Below are positions 23,902 through 32,599 of a DNA stretch of 40,764 nucleotides, one piece after another. Under the pieces are notes generated by a model. That model searched no databases. It saw nothing but the letters and a program-made list of their open reading frames with translations, and was not told where the DNA came from. The number at the start of each line of letters is the position of its first letter. Position 1 is the first letter of the stretch. The stretch covers positions 1-40,764 of the forward strand of contig JAJRPE010000482.1 of NCBI GenBank assembly GCA_024280935.1, in the 5' to 3' direction. This DNA is from Candidatus Hydrogenedentota bacterium (GTDB lineage Bacteria; Hydrogenedentota; Hydrogenedentia; Hydrogenedentales; JAEUWI01). Made by a program: the position numbers and the translations under genes.

Positions 23902-24942
23902 TCATCGCCTCGACAGTCCAGGAATCAATAAAAGCCCTGGTAGAACCGGCGCAAAGGTGCCCACGCCATGAAGCACCACGGCGAAGGCGAGTGCTTGGGC
24001 AGAATCCAATTCGGGCAGCACCCAGGACAGGGCCAGGGCGCACCCAAAATGGAAGGTGCCCACGGCGGTGGGCGCGGAGGGCAAGAGTTGGAAAAAGGTG
24101 GTCGCCCCCGTAATGATGAGGGCCGCGTGGAGGCTTGCGCCCATATCCAGCCCCATGCTCAGCAACAAGGGCACCGAGGCCAGGGTGAACAATACCCAAC
24201 AAAACAGGGCGCTCAGAAGGGCACCCGCAAAGCGTGCAGGATGCCCCGCTGTCTTTACGGCACCCAATACTTGGCCCAAGCGCGCCGCGATCCAGCGCAG
24301 GAGCGTGTAGATGGTCCCTTCTCCCTGTAATGCCATACCCATGCGTTCCCGGTACCGCCAGAGCACCCACGCAACCGTCATGACGATGAGCACGCCAAGC
24401 GCGATAGCGGCTATCACGTACAGCGGCGGAATCTTCGTGGGCATCCAATCCGTCAGTGATCCCGATGCATAGCCCAGACGGGCTTCCACGGCACTCAAAT
24501 CCACCTGCGCCAGGAAGAACAGAAAGATACACCCGATGATTGGCAGGTCCTGCACCCGGCACAACACCACGCTGGTCAAGACCCGCTCCACGGGGAGCTT
24601 GGCGCTCTTGGTGAGTACGCCCACCTTGAGCAATTCGCCACCCCGCATGGGCAGGAAGGTGTTGCCCAGGTGTCCCAAACAGATGGCGCGGAAGACCTTG
24701 GGCCACGTCAGGCCTTCGGCACGCCCCAGGAGCCAGTACCACTGCCACGTCCGCAGGGGCACGCTTAACAAGACGATGCACACGGAAGTCCCGACAGCCC
24801 ACCCAGAGAAGGCCCGGACGTGCTGCCACACCTCGGACCAAGAGACACTACGGAACAGGAAGTAAACCAACACGCCACTGAGCACAAGGCCCAGGGCGAG
24901 GCGCACGTAGCTTTTCTTCACGTCCCTCTCTTCCTTGCTCAT
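23902..24942 (-). CDS. Lysylphosphatidylglycerol-synthase TM-region family protein (flippase-like)
   Basis: A 346-residue integral membrane protein with about seven to eight helices, ending LLLIPGLSRR. Family signatures include GHLGNTFLPMRGGELLKVG (about 90-108), VERVLTSVVLCRVQDLP and the late FFQLLPSAPTAVGTFHFG. Members lie beside glycosyltransferases and are thought to move or hold lipid-linked substrates. Its start overlaps the stop of the GT4 gene by 4 bp (ATGA), so the two are coupled. The 209 bp between it and the Rhs gene hold the likely Rhs promoter and no gene. Confidence 0.85.
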   Translation of the reverse strand: MSKEERDVKKSYVRLALGLVLSGVLVYFLFRSVSWSEVWQHVRAFSGWAVGTSVCIVLLSVPLRTWQWYWLLGRAEGLTWPKVFRAICLGHLGNTFLPMRGGELLKVGVLTKSAKLPVERVLTSVVLCRVQDLPIIGCIFLFFLAQVDLSAVEARLGYASGSLTDWMPTKIPPLYVIAAIALGVLIVMTVAWVLWRYRERMGMALQGEGTIYTLLRWIAARLGQVLGAVKTAGHPARFAGALLSALFCWVLFTLASVPLLLSMGLDMGASLHAALIITGATTFFQLLPSAPTAVGTFHFGCALALSWVLPELDSAQALAFAVVLHGVGTFAPVLPGLLLIPGLSRR

Positions 24943-26096
24943 GGGCGCGGGCTTTCTTCTTCGATGAAGCCGGTCAGCCAGGCTTCCATCTGTTCGGCAG
25001 CACGCTCCCAGGTGAAATCCTTATACCGTGTCTGTGCCGCATGGCCCATGGGTTGGCGCACAGCATCGTCGGACAGCAGGGTACGCAAGGCTTCTGTGAG
25101 TGCATCGAGATCGCCATAGGGCACAAGCAGCCCGGTTTCCTGGTCTTCAATAGCATCGCACAAGCCCGGAACGTCGTAGCCCACGGTGGGCGTTCCACAC
25201 AGGGCCGCTTCGGGGATGGTAAGGCCGAAACCTTCCTTGTAGGAGGGCAGACAAGTCAGCCAGGCTTCCTGATAGAGCCGGAGCTTATCCGCTTCGGAAA
25301 CGAAACCCAGAAAGGAAATGTTTTCCGTTACCCCCAATTGGGCAGCCAGGCGTTCCAGATGAGGCCGGGCGTCGCCCGTGCCCGCGATATTCAGATGGAC
25401 TGCTGGAATACGTTCCCGGAGCGCGGGTAACACCTTGATGATATGGTCAACGCCCTTATAGTGCTTGAGCCGCCCCAGATACAGGATGGTGGGCCGGGAT
25501 GCTTTCTCTCCCGGCGCGAAGGCGGTGGTGTCCACGCCATAGGGCATGGGTTCTGTTGCCACACGCTGCAAGCCCAAGGCTTGTAGCTCCTTCACCGAAG
25601 ACAAGGACCCCGTCAGGAATGGGGTATTGCGATAGACCCAGGGCACGGGTTGTTCGTAGGCCCAGACGCAGGTTCCCGCAAGCAGACCCGCTTCGCGCAC
25701 GGCGGATGTCCCAAATAGATGATGGACAAAACAGCATAGCGGTTCTTTCACAAAGAGAGGTGTGTACAAGGGGAGCTTGTTCATGAAATCAATGACCACT
25801 TGGGGCCGGAAACGTTTGGCGGCACGCTTGTAGGCCCTGGGCAAGGCCAGGTGATACAAGGCGGGGTGGGCAATGCGGGTTACGCCAATACCCTGGATGT
25901 TCTCCTGATCGGCGGCACCGGGATAGGAGGCGCAAAGGGCTTCCACTTCCCAGCCCTGGTCGGCAAGCCGCTTAAAAACCTCCCAGACATGAAGCTCCGC
26001 TCCACCGGCCAGGGGATTATGGAGATCGCGCCAATTCAGGAGTAGTACCCGGTACTTCGTGGAAGGCAAATCGCACGTCCCTTCATCCGCTGCCAC
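24939..26096 (-). CDS. Glycosyltransferase family 4 protein
   Basis: A 385-residue GT-B enzyme read from a GTG at 26096. The N-terminal domain begins YRVLLLNWRDLHNPLAGGAE, a glycine-rich acceptor loop. The C-terminal domain has ILYLGRLKHYKGVDHIIKVL, LNIAGTGDARPHLERLA and the nucleotide-sugar motif EGFGLTIPEAALCGTPTVGY. It would transfer a sugar from a nucleotide donor to a lipid or glycan. It is coupled to the flippase-like gene and divergent from the GT2 gene across 140 bp that must hold both promoters. Sugar specificity cannot be read. The exact start is uncertain. Confidence 0.88.
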   Translation of the reverse strand: MAADEGTCDLPSTKYRVLLLNWRDLHNPLAGGAELHVWEVFKRLADQGWEVEALCASYPGAADQENIQGIGVTRIAHPALYHLALPRAYKRAAKRFRPQVVIDFMNKLPLYTPLFVKEPLCCFVHHLFGTSAVREAGLLAGTCVWAYEQPVPWVYRNTPFLTGSLSSVKELQALGLQRVATEPMPYGVDTTAFAPGEKASRPTILYLGRLKHYKGVDHIIKVLPALRERIPAVHLNIAGTGDARPHLERLAAQLGVTENISFLGFVSEADKLRLYQEAWLTCLPSYKEGFGLTIPEAALCGTPTVGYDVPGLCDAIEDQETGLLVPYGDLDALTEALRTLLSDDAVRQPMGHAAQTRYKDFTWERAAEQMEAWLTGFIEEESPRP

Positions 26097-26236
26097 ATTG
26101 CCCCTATGGAGATTGTATTATGCCGAAGGGAATTGCGGGCACACAAGACTCTTGCGGCTTGGCGGAAAAATTCGTATGATGGGTGCTCAGCAACAATGTT
26201 CTTCGGCAGTTCATACCAACAGGGGACCCTTCTCTC

Positions 26237-26995
26237 ATGTCCGTTGTGATCATTATTCCCACCTACAACGAAGCAGAAAACGTCATCGAGGTTTTCCAGA
26301 AAGTACACGCCATTTTACCCGAGGCGCGTGTCTTGTTCGTCGACGACAACAGCCCGGACGGCACCCGCGACAGTATCAAGGCCCTGCAGGAGACCCACCC
26401 CGAGGCGGTGGCGCTCTTGGAGCGCGATAAAAAAGAAGGGCTGGGCAAAGCCTACGTGGCGGGATACACCCATGCCCTCAAAACCTGGCCGGAGGCGCAA
26501 CTGTTTATCCAAATGGATGCCGACCTGAGCCATGATCCGGCCTACCTGCCGGGGATGGTGGAAGCGGCGGCGACCGCCGACCTGGTGGTGGCTTCCCGCT
26601 ACGTGGATGGCGTGAGCATCGTCAACTGGCCCCTCCACCGGCTTATTATCAGCAAACTGGGCACGGCCTTTGCCCGGACGGTGACGGGGTTGCCCATCAC
26701 GGATTGCACAGCGGGGTTTAAGTGCTACCGCCGTGAGGTATTGGAGGCCATCGGGTTGGACACCATCCGGTCCAATGGCTATGTGTTTCAGGTGGAGACC
26801 AGTTTCCGGGCCTGGCGCATGGGTTTCCGCCTCGTGGACTTCTCCATCATCTTTTACGAACGGCAGCATGGTGAGTCCAAGCTCAATCTTTCCATCGCCT
26901 TGGAAGCCTTTGTGATTATATGCCGATTGGGTCTGCAAAAATTGTTTATGAAGCCTATCCGGGCCAAAGGGGTGTCGGCAAAGCCCACGCCCTGA
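26237..26995 (+). CDS. Polyprenol-phosphate mannose synthase-like glycosyltransferase (GT2)
   Basis: The ATG at 26237 fits the family start (MSVVIIIPTYNEAENVIEVF). The 252-residue protein has LFVDDNSPDGTRD (about 34-46), GLGKAYVAGYTHAL, MDADLSHDPAYLP (metal-binding DAD, about 94-106), RYVDGVSIVNWPLHR, ITDCTAGFKCYRREVL and ERQHGESKL. These match Dpm1-type enzymes, which load mannose or another hexose onto polyprenyl phosphate at the inner face of the membrane. There is no C-terminal TM/GtrA domain. Its product would be the donor for a GT-C enzyme, and one lies immediately downstream on the other strand. Confidence 0.88.
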   Translation: MSVVIIIPTYNEAENVIEVFQKVHAILPEARVLFVDDNSPDGTRDSIKALQETHPEAVALLERDKKEGLGKAYVAGYTHALKTWPEAQLFIQMDADLSHDPAYLPGMVEAAATADLVVASRYVDGVSIVNWPLHRLIISKLGTAFARTVTGLPITDCTAGFKCYRREVLEAIGLDTIRSNGYVFQVETSFRAWRMGFRLVDFSIIFYERQHGESKLNLSIALEAFVIICRLGLQKLFMKPIRAKGVSAKPTP

Positions 26996-27037
26996 TAGCT
27001 TGTTTTATGCCTTCCTTTACCAAGTGGGCCAATAAGG

Positions 27038-27054
27038 GAAGAAGACGCTTCTTC
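27038..27054. terminator. Hairpin between convergent glycosylation genes
   Basis: GAAGAAG (27038-27044), ACG, CTTCTTC (27048-27054) form a perfect 7-bp stem in the 104-bp gap between the GT2 and DUF2723 genes. No T-run follows, so its strength is uncertain. Confidence 0.4.
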
Positions 27055-27099
27055 GGCAAGGCAGGGTCAGGACCATAGATATTGGTTGTGGCCCGACCA

Positions 27100-29619
27100 C
27101 TAAAAGGGCGTTTGGGGCGCGCCGCCAAAGTTGCCGGGTGTTGGAATCTGGGGCAGACCCGGTGCCGTGGGCAAGTTCAGCCCAGGGATCTCCGGCAAGC
27201 CCGCACCCGGTACGCCGTCCGGCAATCCTGGAATCTCCGGTTCCGGGGCGGCAGGGTTCAGCTTGGCAAGGAGGTCTTGCTGCGTGGGGTCGATCTCCAG
27301 GGACTTGGCGTAGTAGGCGTTGGCCTGGCGGATGCTTATCTTGCCTTCTTCATAGTACTGGCCGATGCTCTTATAGACCGAGGCATCCCCCGGCGTAAGG
27401 CGCAGGAGGTATTGCAAACGGGTAATGGCATCCTGGTACCATCCGATACGGGCCATGCAATCCGCGCTGCTCTTGAGCACCAGGGGGTCGTCGGGGGATT
27501 CCTTGAGGTATTCCTCAAACTGAAGGAGGGCGTTGTTCACGTCGTCCCGGCCGAGATAGAGCTGTCCCAGGTTCTTCCGGGCCATGGCGTAGTCGGGCGC
27601 GATTTCGATGCACTGCGTGTAGTAGTCCATGGCCTTATCGGTCAGGCCGTACTCCGCGCACGCGCTGCCGAGGTTGTTCATGGTCTCCTTGGACTCGGGA
27701 CCGAGCCGGGCCGCGATATCAAAAGCCAACAGTGCTTTTTCTACTTCGCCCTCGATGAACCACGAGCGACCGCGCATGTAGTGGGCATCCGCCAAGACGC
27801 TGTCGGCCGTTAGCTCGCCCTGGGTCTTCTCTGGACGGAGGCTGTGCCAGAAATATTCGTCCCAGGGCGGGGTTAGCTCCGAGGCGTCGTCTCTTTTCCG
27901 CACAGCGAATACAAGGCCGTGCTCCTTGATTTCGTAGTCGGGCAGATCCCGCATATCACGCTTGCGCGTGAAATAGACCGGGCGGTCCGTGTGCTCGATG
28001 ATCCACTTCTCGATGAAATGCTCCTGCCCCGCGTTGGGGATGGCCCCGAAGTTTTTCCGAATGTCTTCGGGCATATCGGCGTAGAGCGATTCCTCGGGGT
28101 AGCCATAGATGTTGGCAAGGCTAACGTCGGGCCGCATGCCCTCCACCGATTGAAAGTAGAGGACCGGAAAGGTGGCGTGGTCGGCCGTGGGAAAGTAGAT
28201 GGCATTCTCATCCAGGGAAAGGAGGGTGTTCTCCCCGAAATCCTTGGCGTAGAAGTAGTGGCTCTTGTCGTTGTGGGCATAGTTCAGGGCCAGGGGACTG
28301 GCGACCATGGCCAGTGCCAAGCCCCAAACCACGCGCTTGGCGGGAATGCGTGGCCACGACTGGCGGGCAATCCAATCCAGGCCAAGGCCCGCGCCGATAG
28401 CCGCCATGATGTAGGCGGGAATCCAGAAGACGTTGTTCAGCCAGAGGGATTGGCGGTCGATATCGAAATTCGTCACCCAGATGATGCCCAGGCTCGTTAC
28501 CAGTCCGATACAGCCGAGAAAGGCCAGAGCGGTTTTATCGCGCTTCCACAGGGCCACCACGCCCAGAAAGGGCATCCAGCAGAGCCATGGGCCGAACTCC
28601 CAGGCATAGAGTTTCAGGAAGGCCCAGAGCTGGGCGGCCAAGCGGCCCGCTGCGTGGGGGTTCTCCTTCATGGCAAAGGAATACTGGGCGCGGGTTACGT
28701 GGTCCTTGAAAGCCGACCAGGTCTCCGGGTTGCCCCAGTCCACCGCAGGGTTAGCCGCCGACCGCAGGGGCAGGTAGGCGTAGATGCCAAGGCACAGGGT
28801 GGCGGTCAGGGTACAAGCGAGGTAGAGCTTCCAGCGGAACCAGAACTTGGGATCAATAAACAAAACAAAGGCGAGGAACACGGGTCCCAAGAGCATCATG
28901 GTGTTGTGGTTGCACAGGCCCAGCCCAAAGACCAGGGCAAAAGCCAGCAGAGGCAGGGAGCGGCGGTGTTCATACCACAGGAGCAACAAAAACACGGCCA
29001 GCACCACAAGAAAGCTGTTGAGGCCGTAAACCTCCGCAATGACGCTTTGCTCCCAGAACTCCGAGGAAAAGGCCAGGAGCAGGGCACCCGCCATACCCAC
29101 CAAACGATTCTTTGTCAGCTTGATGATGATGAGGCAGACTATGAGGACCGCCAGGGCGGCAAAGAAAGCGGACATGAAGTTCACACGGGCCGCGATGGTG
29201 CCCACGGGAATGAAGGTGAAGAGCTTGCCCAGGAGGCACCAGAGGGGATAGCCAGGCGGATGGGCCACGCCCAAGGTATAGGCCGCCGTAATGAGTTCAC
29301 CGCTGTCTTCGCCCGATACGGTGGGTGCCAGGGTAAGGAGGTAGACAACAAGGGCGCTTAACGCGGCCAGCCCCCCCACTCCGTAGTCCATCTTCGTCAG
29401 GGAAGCAAAACTCCTTGGCAAGGATGCCTCGGCGGTATAGGGCGTTGGCGGGTCATCGGAAAAGGCTTCTTTTTCTTTTCTAGTCCGCTTTACGCCCAGG
29501 GCGGAAAGAACAGCTTGTACGTTACTTTCCGTGCTATGCAGTTGTTGGGCAAGCTGCTTATTGGAAACCTTCAGGTAGTTCGCCTCGATATAGGCGCGCT
29601 TGCGATTCTCGAATGCCAT
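27100..29619 (-). CDS. DUF2723 GT-C-type glycosyltransferase with C-terminal TPRs
   Basis: The ATG at 29619 (MAFENRKRAYIEANYLKVSN) has AGGGGA before it; an in-frame ATG 39 bp upstream is possible. Residues 1-60 look like a small HTH-like domain. About 80-470 is a polytopic membrane region with the DUF2723 signature: LTLAPTVSGEDSGELITAAY, the acidic first loop typical of GT-C enzymes, then LGVAHPPGYPLWCLLG. A soluble segment follows, then five or so TPRs (ETMNNLGSACAEYGLTDKAM and repeats) and a Pro/Gly-rich end. Length is 839. Such enzymes use lipid-linked sugars, so this one probably uses the product of the convergent GT2 gene to modify exported proteins or lipids (inference). Confidence 0.85.
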   Translation of the reverse strand: MAFENRKRAYIEANYLKVSNKQLAQQLHSTESNVQAVLSALGVKRTRKEKEAFSDDPPTPYTAEASLPRSFASLTKMDYGVGGLAALSALVVYLLTLAPTVSGEDSGELITAAYTLGVAHPPGYPLWCLLGKLFTFIPVGTIAARVNFMSAFFAALAVLIVCLIIIKLTKNRLVGMAGALLLAFSSEFWEQSVIAEVYGLNSFLVVLAVFLLLLWYEHRRSLPLLAFALVFGLGLCNHNTMMLLGPVFLAFVLFIDPKFWFRWKLYLACTLTATLCLGIYAYLPLRSAANPAVDWGNPETWSAFKDHVTRAQYSFAMKENPHAAGRLAAQLWAFLKLYAWEFGPWLCWMPFLGVVALWKRDKTALAFLGCIGLVTSLGIIWVTNFDIDRQSLWLNNVFWIPAYIMAAIGAGLGLDWIARQSWPRIPAKRVVWGLALAMVASPLALNYAHNDKSHYFYAKDFGENTLLSLDENAIYFPTADHATFPVLYFQSVEGMRPDVSLANIYGYPEESLYADMPEDIRKNFGAIPNAGQEHFIEKWIIEHTDRPVYFTRKRDMRDLPDYEIKEHGLVFAVRKRDDASELTPPWDEYFWHSLRPEKTQGELTADSVLADAHYMRGRSWFIEGEVEKALLAFDIAARLGPESKETMNNLGSACAEYGLTDKAMDYYTQCIEIAPDYAMARKNLGQLYLGRDDVNNALLQFEEYLKESPDDPLVLKSSADCMARIGWYQDAITRLQYLLRLTPGDASVYKSIGQYYEEGKISIRQANAYYAKSLEIDPTQQDLLAKLNPAAPEPEIPGLPDGVPGAGLPEIPGLNLPTAPGLPQIPTPGNFGGAPQTPF

Positions 29620-29869
29620 CGATTTTTCCCCTGGGACTACCGCGCCCCGTAGCGACATGCCATTGCGTTGGCAATAGCCCGTTGAGGAATGAAATATAGA
29701 ACGCGGGGGTGGGGGTTTTCAATGTGGGGCAAGAGGGTACTGTAAAACCCCAGGCCTTTGGCCCAAGGAAATGCCCGTAAACCCAGGGGGCGTAGGTATC
29801 TGCTCCTCGAACAGGGCCTACGTGATCAGCTTGAACAGTAGAGCCGTTGAAGGCACGTTCGCCAAGGCG

Positions 29870-30757
29870 TCATATCTCATCCTGGAAACCGGCCAAATCC
29901 TCCTCCGAGATGGTCAGTAAAACCAGCAACATATTCATCGGCGGTATGGGCATATAGTGCTCGGAAACGATGATGCTGCGCGAAGCGGGTCCGTAGGAGC
30001 GAAACCAGTCTGTCTTTGGGCCTTCTCCATATTCCTCAACGGATTCTTCCTTCTTAAATGCCTGCCAGGCTCTTTGCGCATTTTTGGATCGCAGCGCCTC
30101 TTTTTTATCCAATGGGTAGCATTTCCCCTCGATGAGGGCCTCTGATGGAAAACGCCACGCTACGCGACCATTTTGTATGGCTACAATATCGCAGGGGTAA
30201 TCAGAGCAGGATACACTTCTAATTGCCATACTGGTCAACGACGTATGGCATTGTTCCTTAATCGCCTTAATTCGCTCCGGCGTAAGTTCGCCCTGGTTCA
30301 CGAGAGGGTGAATTAGAGCCTTGGGCATCAACAGACTCGCAGCGAAGGCGTCGGCTTCCCGCTCGATCCTGTCATCAACAGCGAATTCCCCTGAAGAATA
30401 ATGGCTTCTCCCGTCGAGCAAGAGAAAAGCACGGTGGTGCTCAAGGTAGAAATGCCCCAATTCGTGGGCGATGGAAAAACGTGTACGCGGGCGATGGTCC
30501 TCAAAAGGCCTATCGTATTTGGTGTTATAAAGCAGGAAAAATTTATTTTTCTTCGGATGGTATTCGAGGAGGCCGTCAAAATGGTCTTTAAAGTCGCCAC
30601 CAGCCACCTTAAGGCGTGGAGCTTCCGTGGCTGCCAAGGCCAACGGATCAACAGGTAATGATAAGAGGCCAGCAGCCTCCAGAATTTCTTCGGCAAACTG
30701 ACCAGCACGTTTTTCCCGATTTTTCTGTATCCTATATTTCAGGCTACTCCCGGCCAT
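29870..30757 (-). CDS. ImmA/IrrE-family metallopeptidase
   Basis: The start MAGSSLKYRIQKNREK at 30757 overlaps the preceding gene by 14 bp. The 295-residue protein has the zinc motif HELGH at about 98-102 (RFSIAHELGHFYLEH) and the third ligand region READAFAASLLMP (about 133-145), typical of ImmA/IrrE enzymes. About 150 residues follow with two cysteines (SVSCSDYPCDIVAIQ), a possible sensor domain. Known relatives cleave a repressor or anti-sigma-like partner after DNA damage or stress. Here it is last in an operon with a sigma factor and a small protein that could be its substrate. The 250 bp between it and the DUF2723 gene show no gene. Confidence 0.87.
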   Translation of the reverse strand: MAGSSLKYRIQKNREKRAGQFAEEILEAAGLLSLPVDPLALAATEAPRLKVAGGDFKDHFDGLLEYHPKKNKFFLLYNTKYDRPFEDHRPRTRFSIAHELGHFYLEHHRAFLLLDGRSHYSSGEFAVDDRIEREADAFAASLLMPKALIHPLVNQGELTPERIKAIKEQCHTSLTSMAIRSVSCSDYPCDIVAIQNGRVAWRFPSEALIEGKCYPLDKKEALRSKNAQRAWQAFKKEESVEEYGEGPKTDWFRSYGPASRSIIVSEHYMPIPPMNMLLVLLTISEEDLAGFQDEI

Positions 30758-31115
30758 ACTCTCCCTCATCGTCGTCATCCGCCAGGTGTTCTTTTCGTAA
30801 CTCTTCCAAAAGGCGGGTGACCTCCACATCGGTTTTGCCAGCATTTCGGGCCAGTGCGGGCACCATATCCTGGCCTATCTGTGTAAGGTCAATATTCTTC
30901 AACCAATCAGGAAGCTCCATCTTTTTACGGCGCTTCTCGCGCTTACCCGTCGTCGCATAGTTTAGAATCGACTGCATTCTCTCTTCGGATATCGGGACCG
31001 CCTCCGCTGCCTCAAATTCCGCTTCCGCTTCTGCTCGTGTTGGCGGCGCGAGATTCAGGTAACGGCGTAGTCCTGGAGAAACCTGCTGCCAATACTTGTC
31101 TGCATCGTGTTCCAT
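30744..31115 (-). CDS. Small protein between sigma factor and ImmA/IrrE protease
   Basis: The ATG at 31115 (MEHDADKYWQQVSPGLRRYL) is preferred over one at 31130 because AGGAGG lies directly between them. The 123-residue protein has an acidic N-terminal half (AEAEAEFEAAEAVPISEER), a basic hinge (GKREKRRKKMELPDWLKNI), a helical segment (TDVEVTRLLEELRKEHLA) and an Asp-rich end. No TM segment or HTH is seen, so it is not a classic membrane anti-sigma factor. Its position suggests a cytosolic partner of the sigma factor, possibly held until cut by the protease. Family unknown. Confidence 0.65.
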   Translation of the reverse strand: MEHDADKYWQQVSPGLRRYLNLAPPTRAEAEAEFEAAEAVPISEERMQSILNYATTGKREKRRKKMELPDWLKNIDLTQIGQDMVPALARNAGKTDVEVTRLLEELRKEHLADDDDEGEYGRE

Positions 31116-31126
31116 GGCTCCTCCTT

Positions 31127-31738
31127 TCATTTGAAATGTCCCCGCTTTCTCATCTCCTGCCTTATTTTTTCTCGGGCCTTGCTCCGAGACACAAAAATGG
31201 AATTCTTAGTTGTTCGCAGCGAGTCAGCAAGATAATCGTTGTCTGCGTTGCAGCCCGCCATCAAATCGGTTTCTATGATTCGTCTCTGCATATCGGGCAA
31301 CCCTTGAATAGATTCATGAAGGTCTTTGTAGAGCTTTTCCCTTTCGGGAGTCAGCGGCTCCTCTTGTGCGTCTTCCTGAGCCGTAATATCACGGCCCAAG
31401 GCTTCTAAACTCACAATCTCGATAGACTCCGGCTTTCTACCCGCCCTCAAGGTGTCGTACACCTTATTGAGCGCGCAGGTATAGAAAAAACCGCCCAGTG
31501 TACCCTGTGAGTCGTCGAACTCTCCCGCCTTGGTCCAGACCATCAAGGCAGCATGGTCAATCGCATCATTCAATGTTTCTTCGCAAGCAGTCGTTCCAAA
31601 TTTGTTGCGTAATCCGCCTATTGTTTTCCCGCTGTAGCGGCGAATCACGATTGAAAGCGCTTCTTCATCGTGCTCCATCATTCGAAGCACCAATTCAACG
31701 TCGTCTATTTCCTCGTTCACCGCCGCGTCATTCGTCAT
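31127..31738 (-). CDS. ECF-like RNA polymerase sigma factor
   Basis: A 203-residue protein with a region-2 pattern (ELVLRMMEHDEEALSIVIRR, DHAALMVWTKAGEFDDSQG, LGGFFYTCALNKVYDTLRAG) and a region-4-like C-terminus (LPDMQRRIIETDLMAGC, NADNDYLADSLRTTKNSIFV, SRSKAREKIRQEM). The spacing fits ECF sigma factors. It heads a three-gene operon with overlapping or near-overlapping junctions. The 165-bp divergent region to 31904 must hold its promoter. A plasmid-borne sigma factor could switch on cargo genes when the linked protease is triggered. Confidence 0.82.
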   Translation of the reverse strand: MTNDAAVNEEIDDVELVLRMMEHDEEALSIVIRRYSGKTIGGLRNKFGTTACEETLNDAIDHAALMVWTKAGEFDDSQGTLGGFFYTCALNKVYDTLRAGRKPESIEIVSLEALGRDITAQEDAQEEPLTPEREKLYKDLHESIQGLPDMQRRIIETDLMAGCNADNDYLADSLRTTKNSIFVSRSKAREKIRQEMRKRGHFK

Positions 31739-31903
31739 TCAGGCATTTCCTTTCCGCCTCCGAAAACTATACGCACAGGGCTTAACCCGCGCCCCGGAAG
31801 ACTCAGTTAAGGTGCCATCGTATGTTTAGCAGAACATAGGCACGGTACCAACAGTGCCTCAAGACTTTCAACCCAACAGAACAATAGAAAGGAGGTGATC
31901 AAT

Positions 31904-32053
31904 ATGGCGAATTGCGGTGGAAAATCAGGACATGGGCCGAAAACGGTTCCAGTTAAGCCCTATACCCGTTCTAAGCCTGGGAAAACATGTTATGGCCCAG
32001 GCAAGCCGGGGCCGAAGACCGTTTCGGTCAGTCGGCACAAGAGATCAAAATAG
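31904..32053 (+). CDS. Tiny basic Gly/Pro/Lys-rich protein, 49 residues
   Basis: Too short for most gene finders, but preceded by the near-perfect AAAGGAGGTGAT site. It encodes MANCGGKSGHGPKTVPVKPY and a second similar unit: GPKTV occurs twice, in SGHGPKTVPV and PGPKTVSV, with one cysteine before each (NC and TCYGPG). The strong ribosome site suggests high expression. Function unknown; the composition suggests nucleic-acid or membrane binding. Confidence 0.6.
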   Translation: MANCGGKSGHGPKTVPVKPYTRSKPGKTCYGPGKPGPKTVSVSRHKRSK

Positions 32054-32095
32054 TAATGGGTACTATTTCATAACCAATGGAGGTTCACACGAACC

Positions 32096-32302
32096 ATGGA
32101 AGCTAAAACGAAAACTCGTTATAAGACAGGTGAAAAATGCGACATATCGGGACATTATCGTTTCGATACCTACACGGACGGGACTTCAACTCCGCGACCG
32201 ACATCAGAAGAAAGCGACATCCCCTTGAGCAAGGGAGAGACCTTTCCGCCGATCCGGTCTGCGAAAAAGTCCTGCTGGTGGAAACTTATCAAGCGCATTT
32301 AG
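32096..32302 (+). CDS. YjzC-like small protein, 68 residues
   Basis: Starts MEAKTKTRYKTGEKCDISGH; TGEKCDISGHYRF, a central charged loop, PLSKGETFPPI and a final WWKLIKRI match the pattern of YjzC-type and related mini-proteins (short beta barrel, G-x-Y then KGxxFPP). GGAGG lies 13 bp upstream, a long spacing. It follows the 49-residue gene by 42 bp and precedes a strong hairpin, so the two form a small operon. No function is known. Confidence 0.6.
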   Translation: MEAKTKTRYKTGEKCDISGHYRFDTYTDGTSTPRPTSEESDIPLSKGETFPPIRSAKKSCWWKLIKRI

Positions 32303-32306
32303 TGTG

Positions 32307-32345
32307 CCTGTCACCGCCGCCGGGAACACCAGCGGCGGTGACAGG
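32307..32345 (+). terminator. Strong 14-bp hairpin after the small operon
   Basis: CCTGTCACCGCCGC (32307-32320) and GCGGCGGTGACAGG (32332-32345) pair perfectly around an 11-base loop, 5 bp after the stop codon. No U-run follows, so it may act as an RNA-stabilising end or bidirectional block. Confidence 0.6.
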
Positions 32346-32599
32346 ACTGTCCATGAATCCAACCCTTCATGAAAAAATCCGACGGGGTGTTGACTTGGTC
32401 TTTAATGCCCGATCGGTAGTCTTCGGGTAGAAGTACGGGCAACTACCGTGATGCCCCAGAATTTGGTGCCGTTGGCATCATGGCAGATAGATGGAAGCCG
32501 GGCAAGCGTCGATTCTCTTCCTTTCCTACTCCCCCGTTTTTGGCAGCGCTGCGGAATTTTTCCTTGCACACGGGGTGGAGCTGGATTACTAAGGAGACG

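Noticed and set aside
27919-29361. Long open frame (480 codons) on the plus strand opposite the DUF2723 gene
   Set aside because: It is antisense to a clear membrane-enzyme gene in GC-rich DNA, where such shadow frames are expected; its His/Gly/Gln-rich product has no family features.
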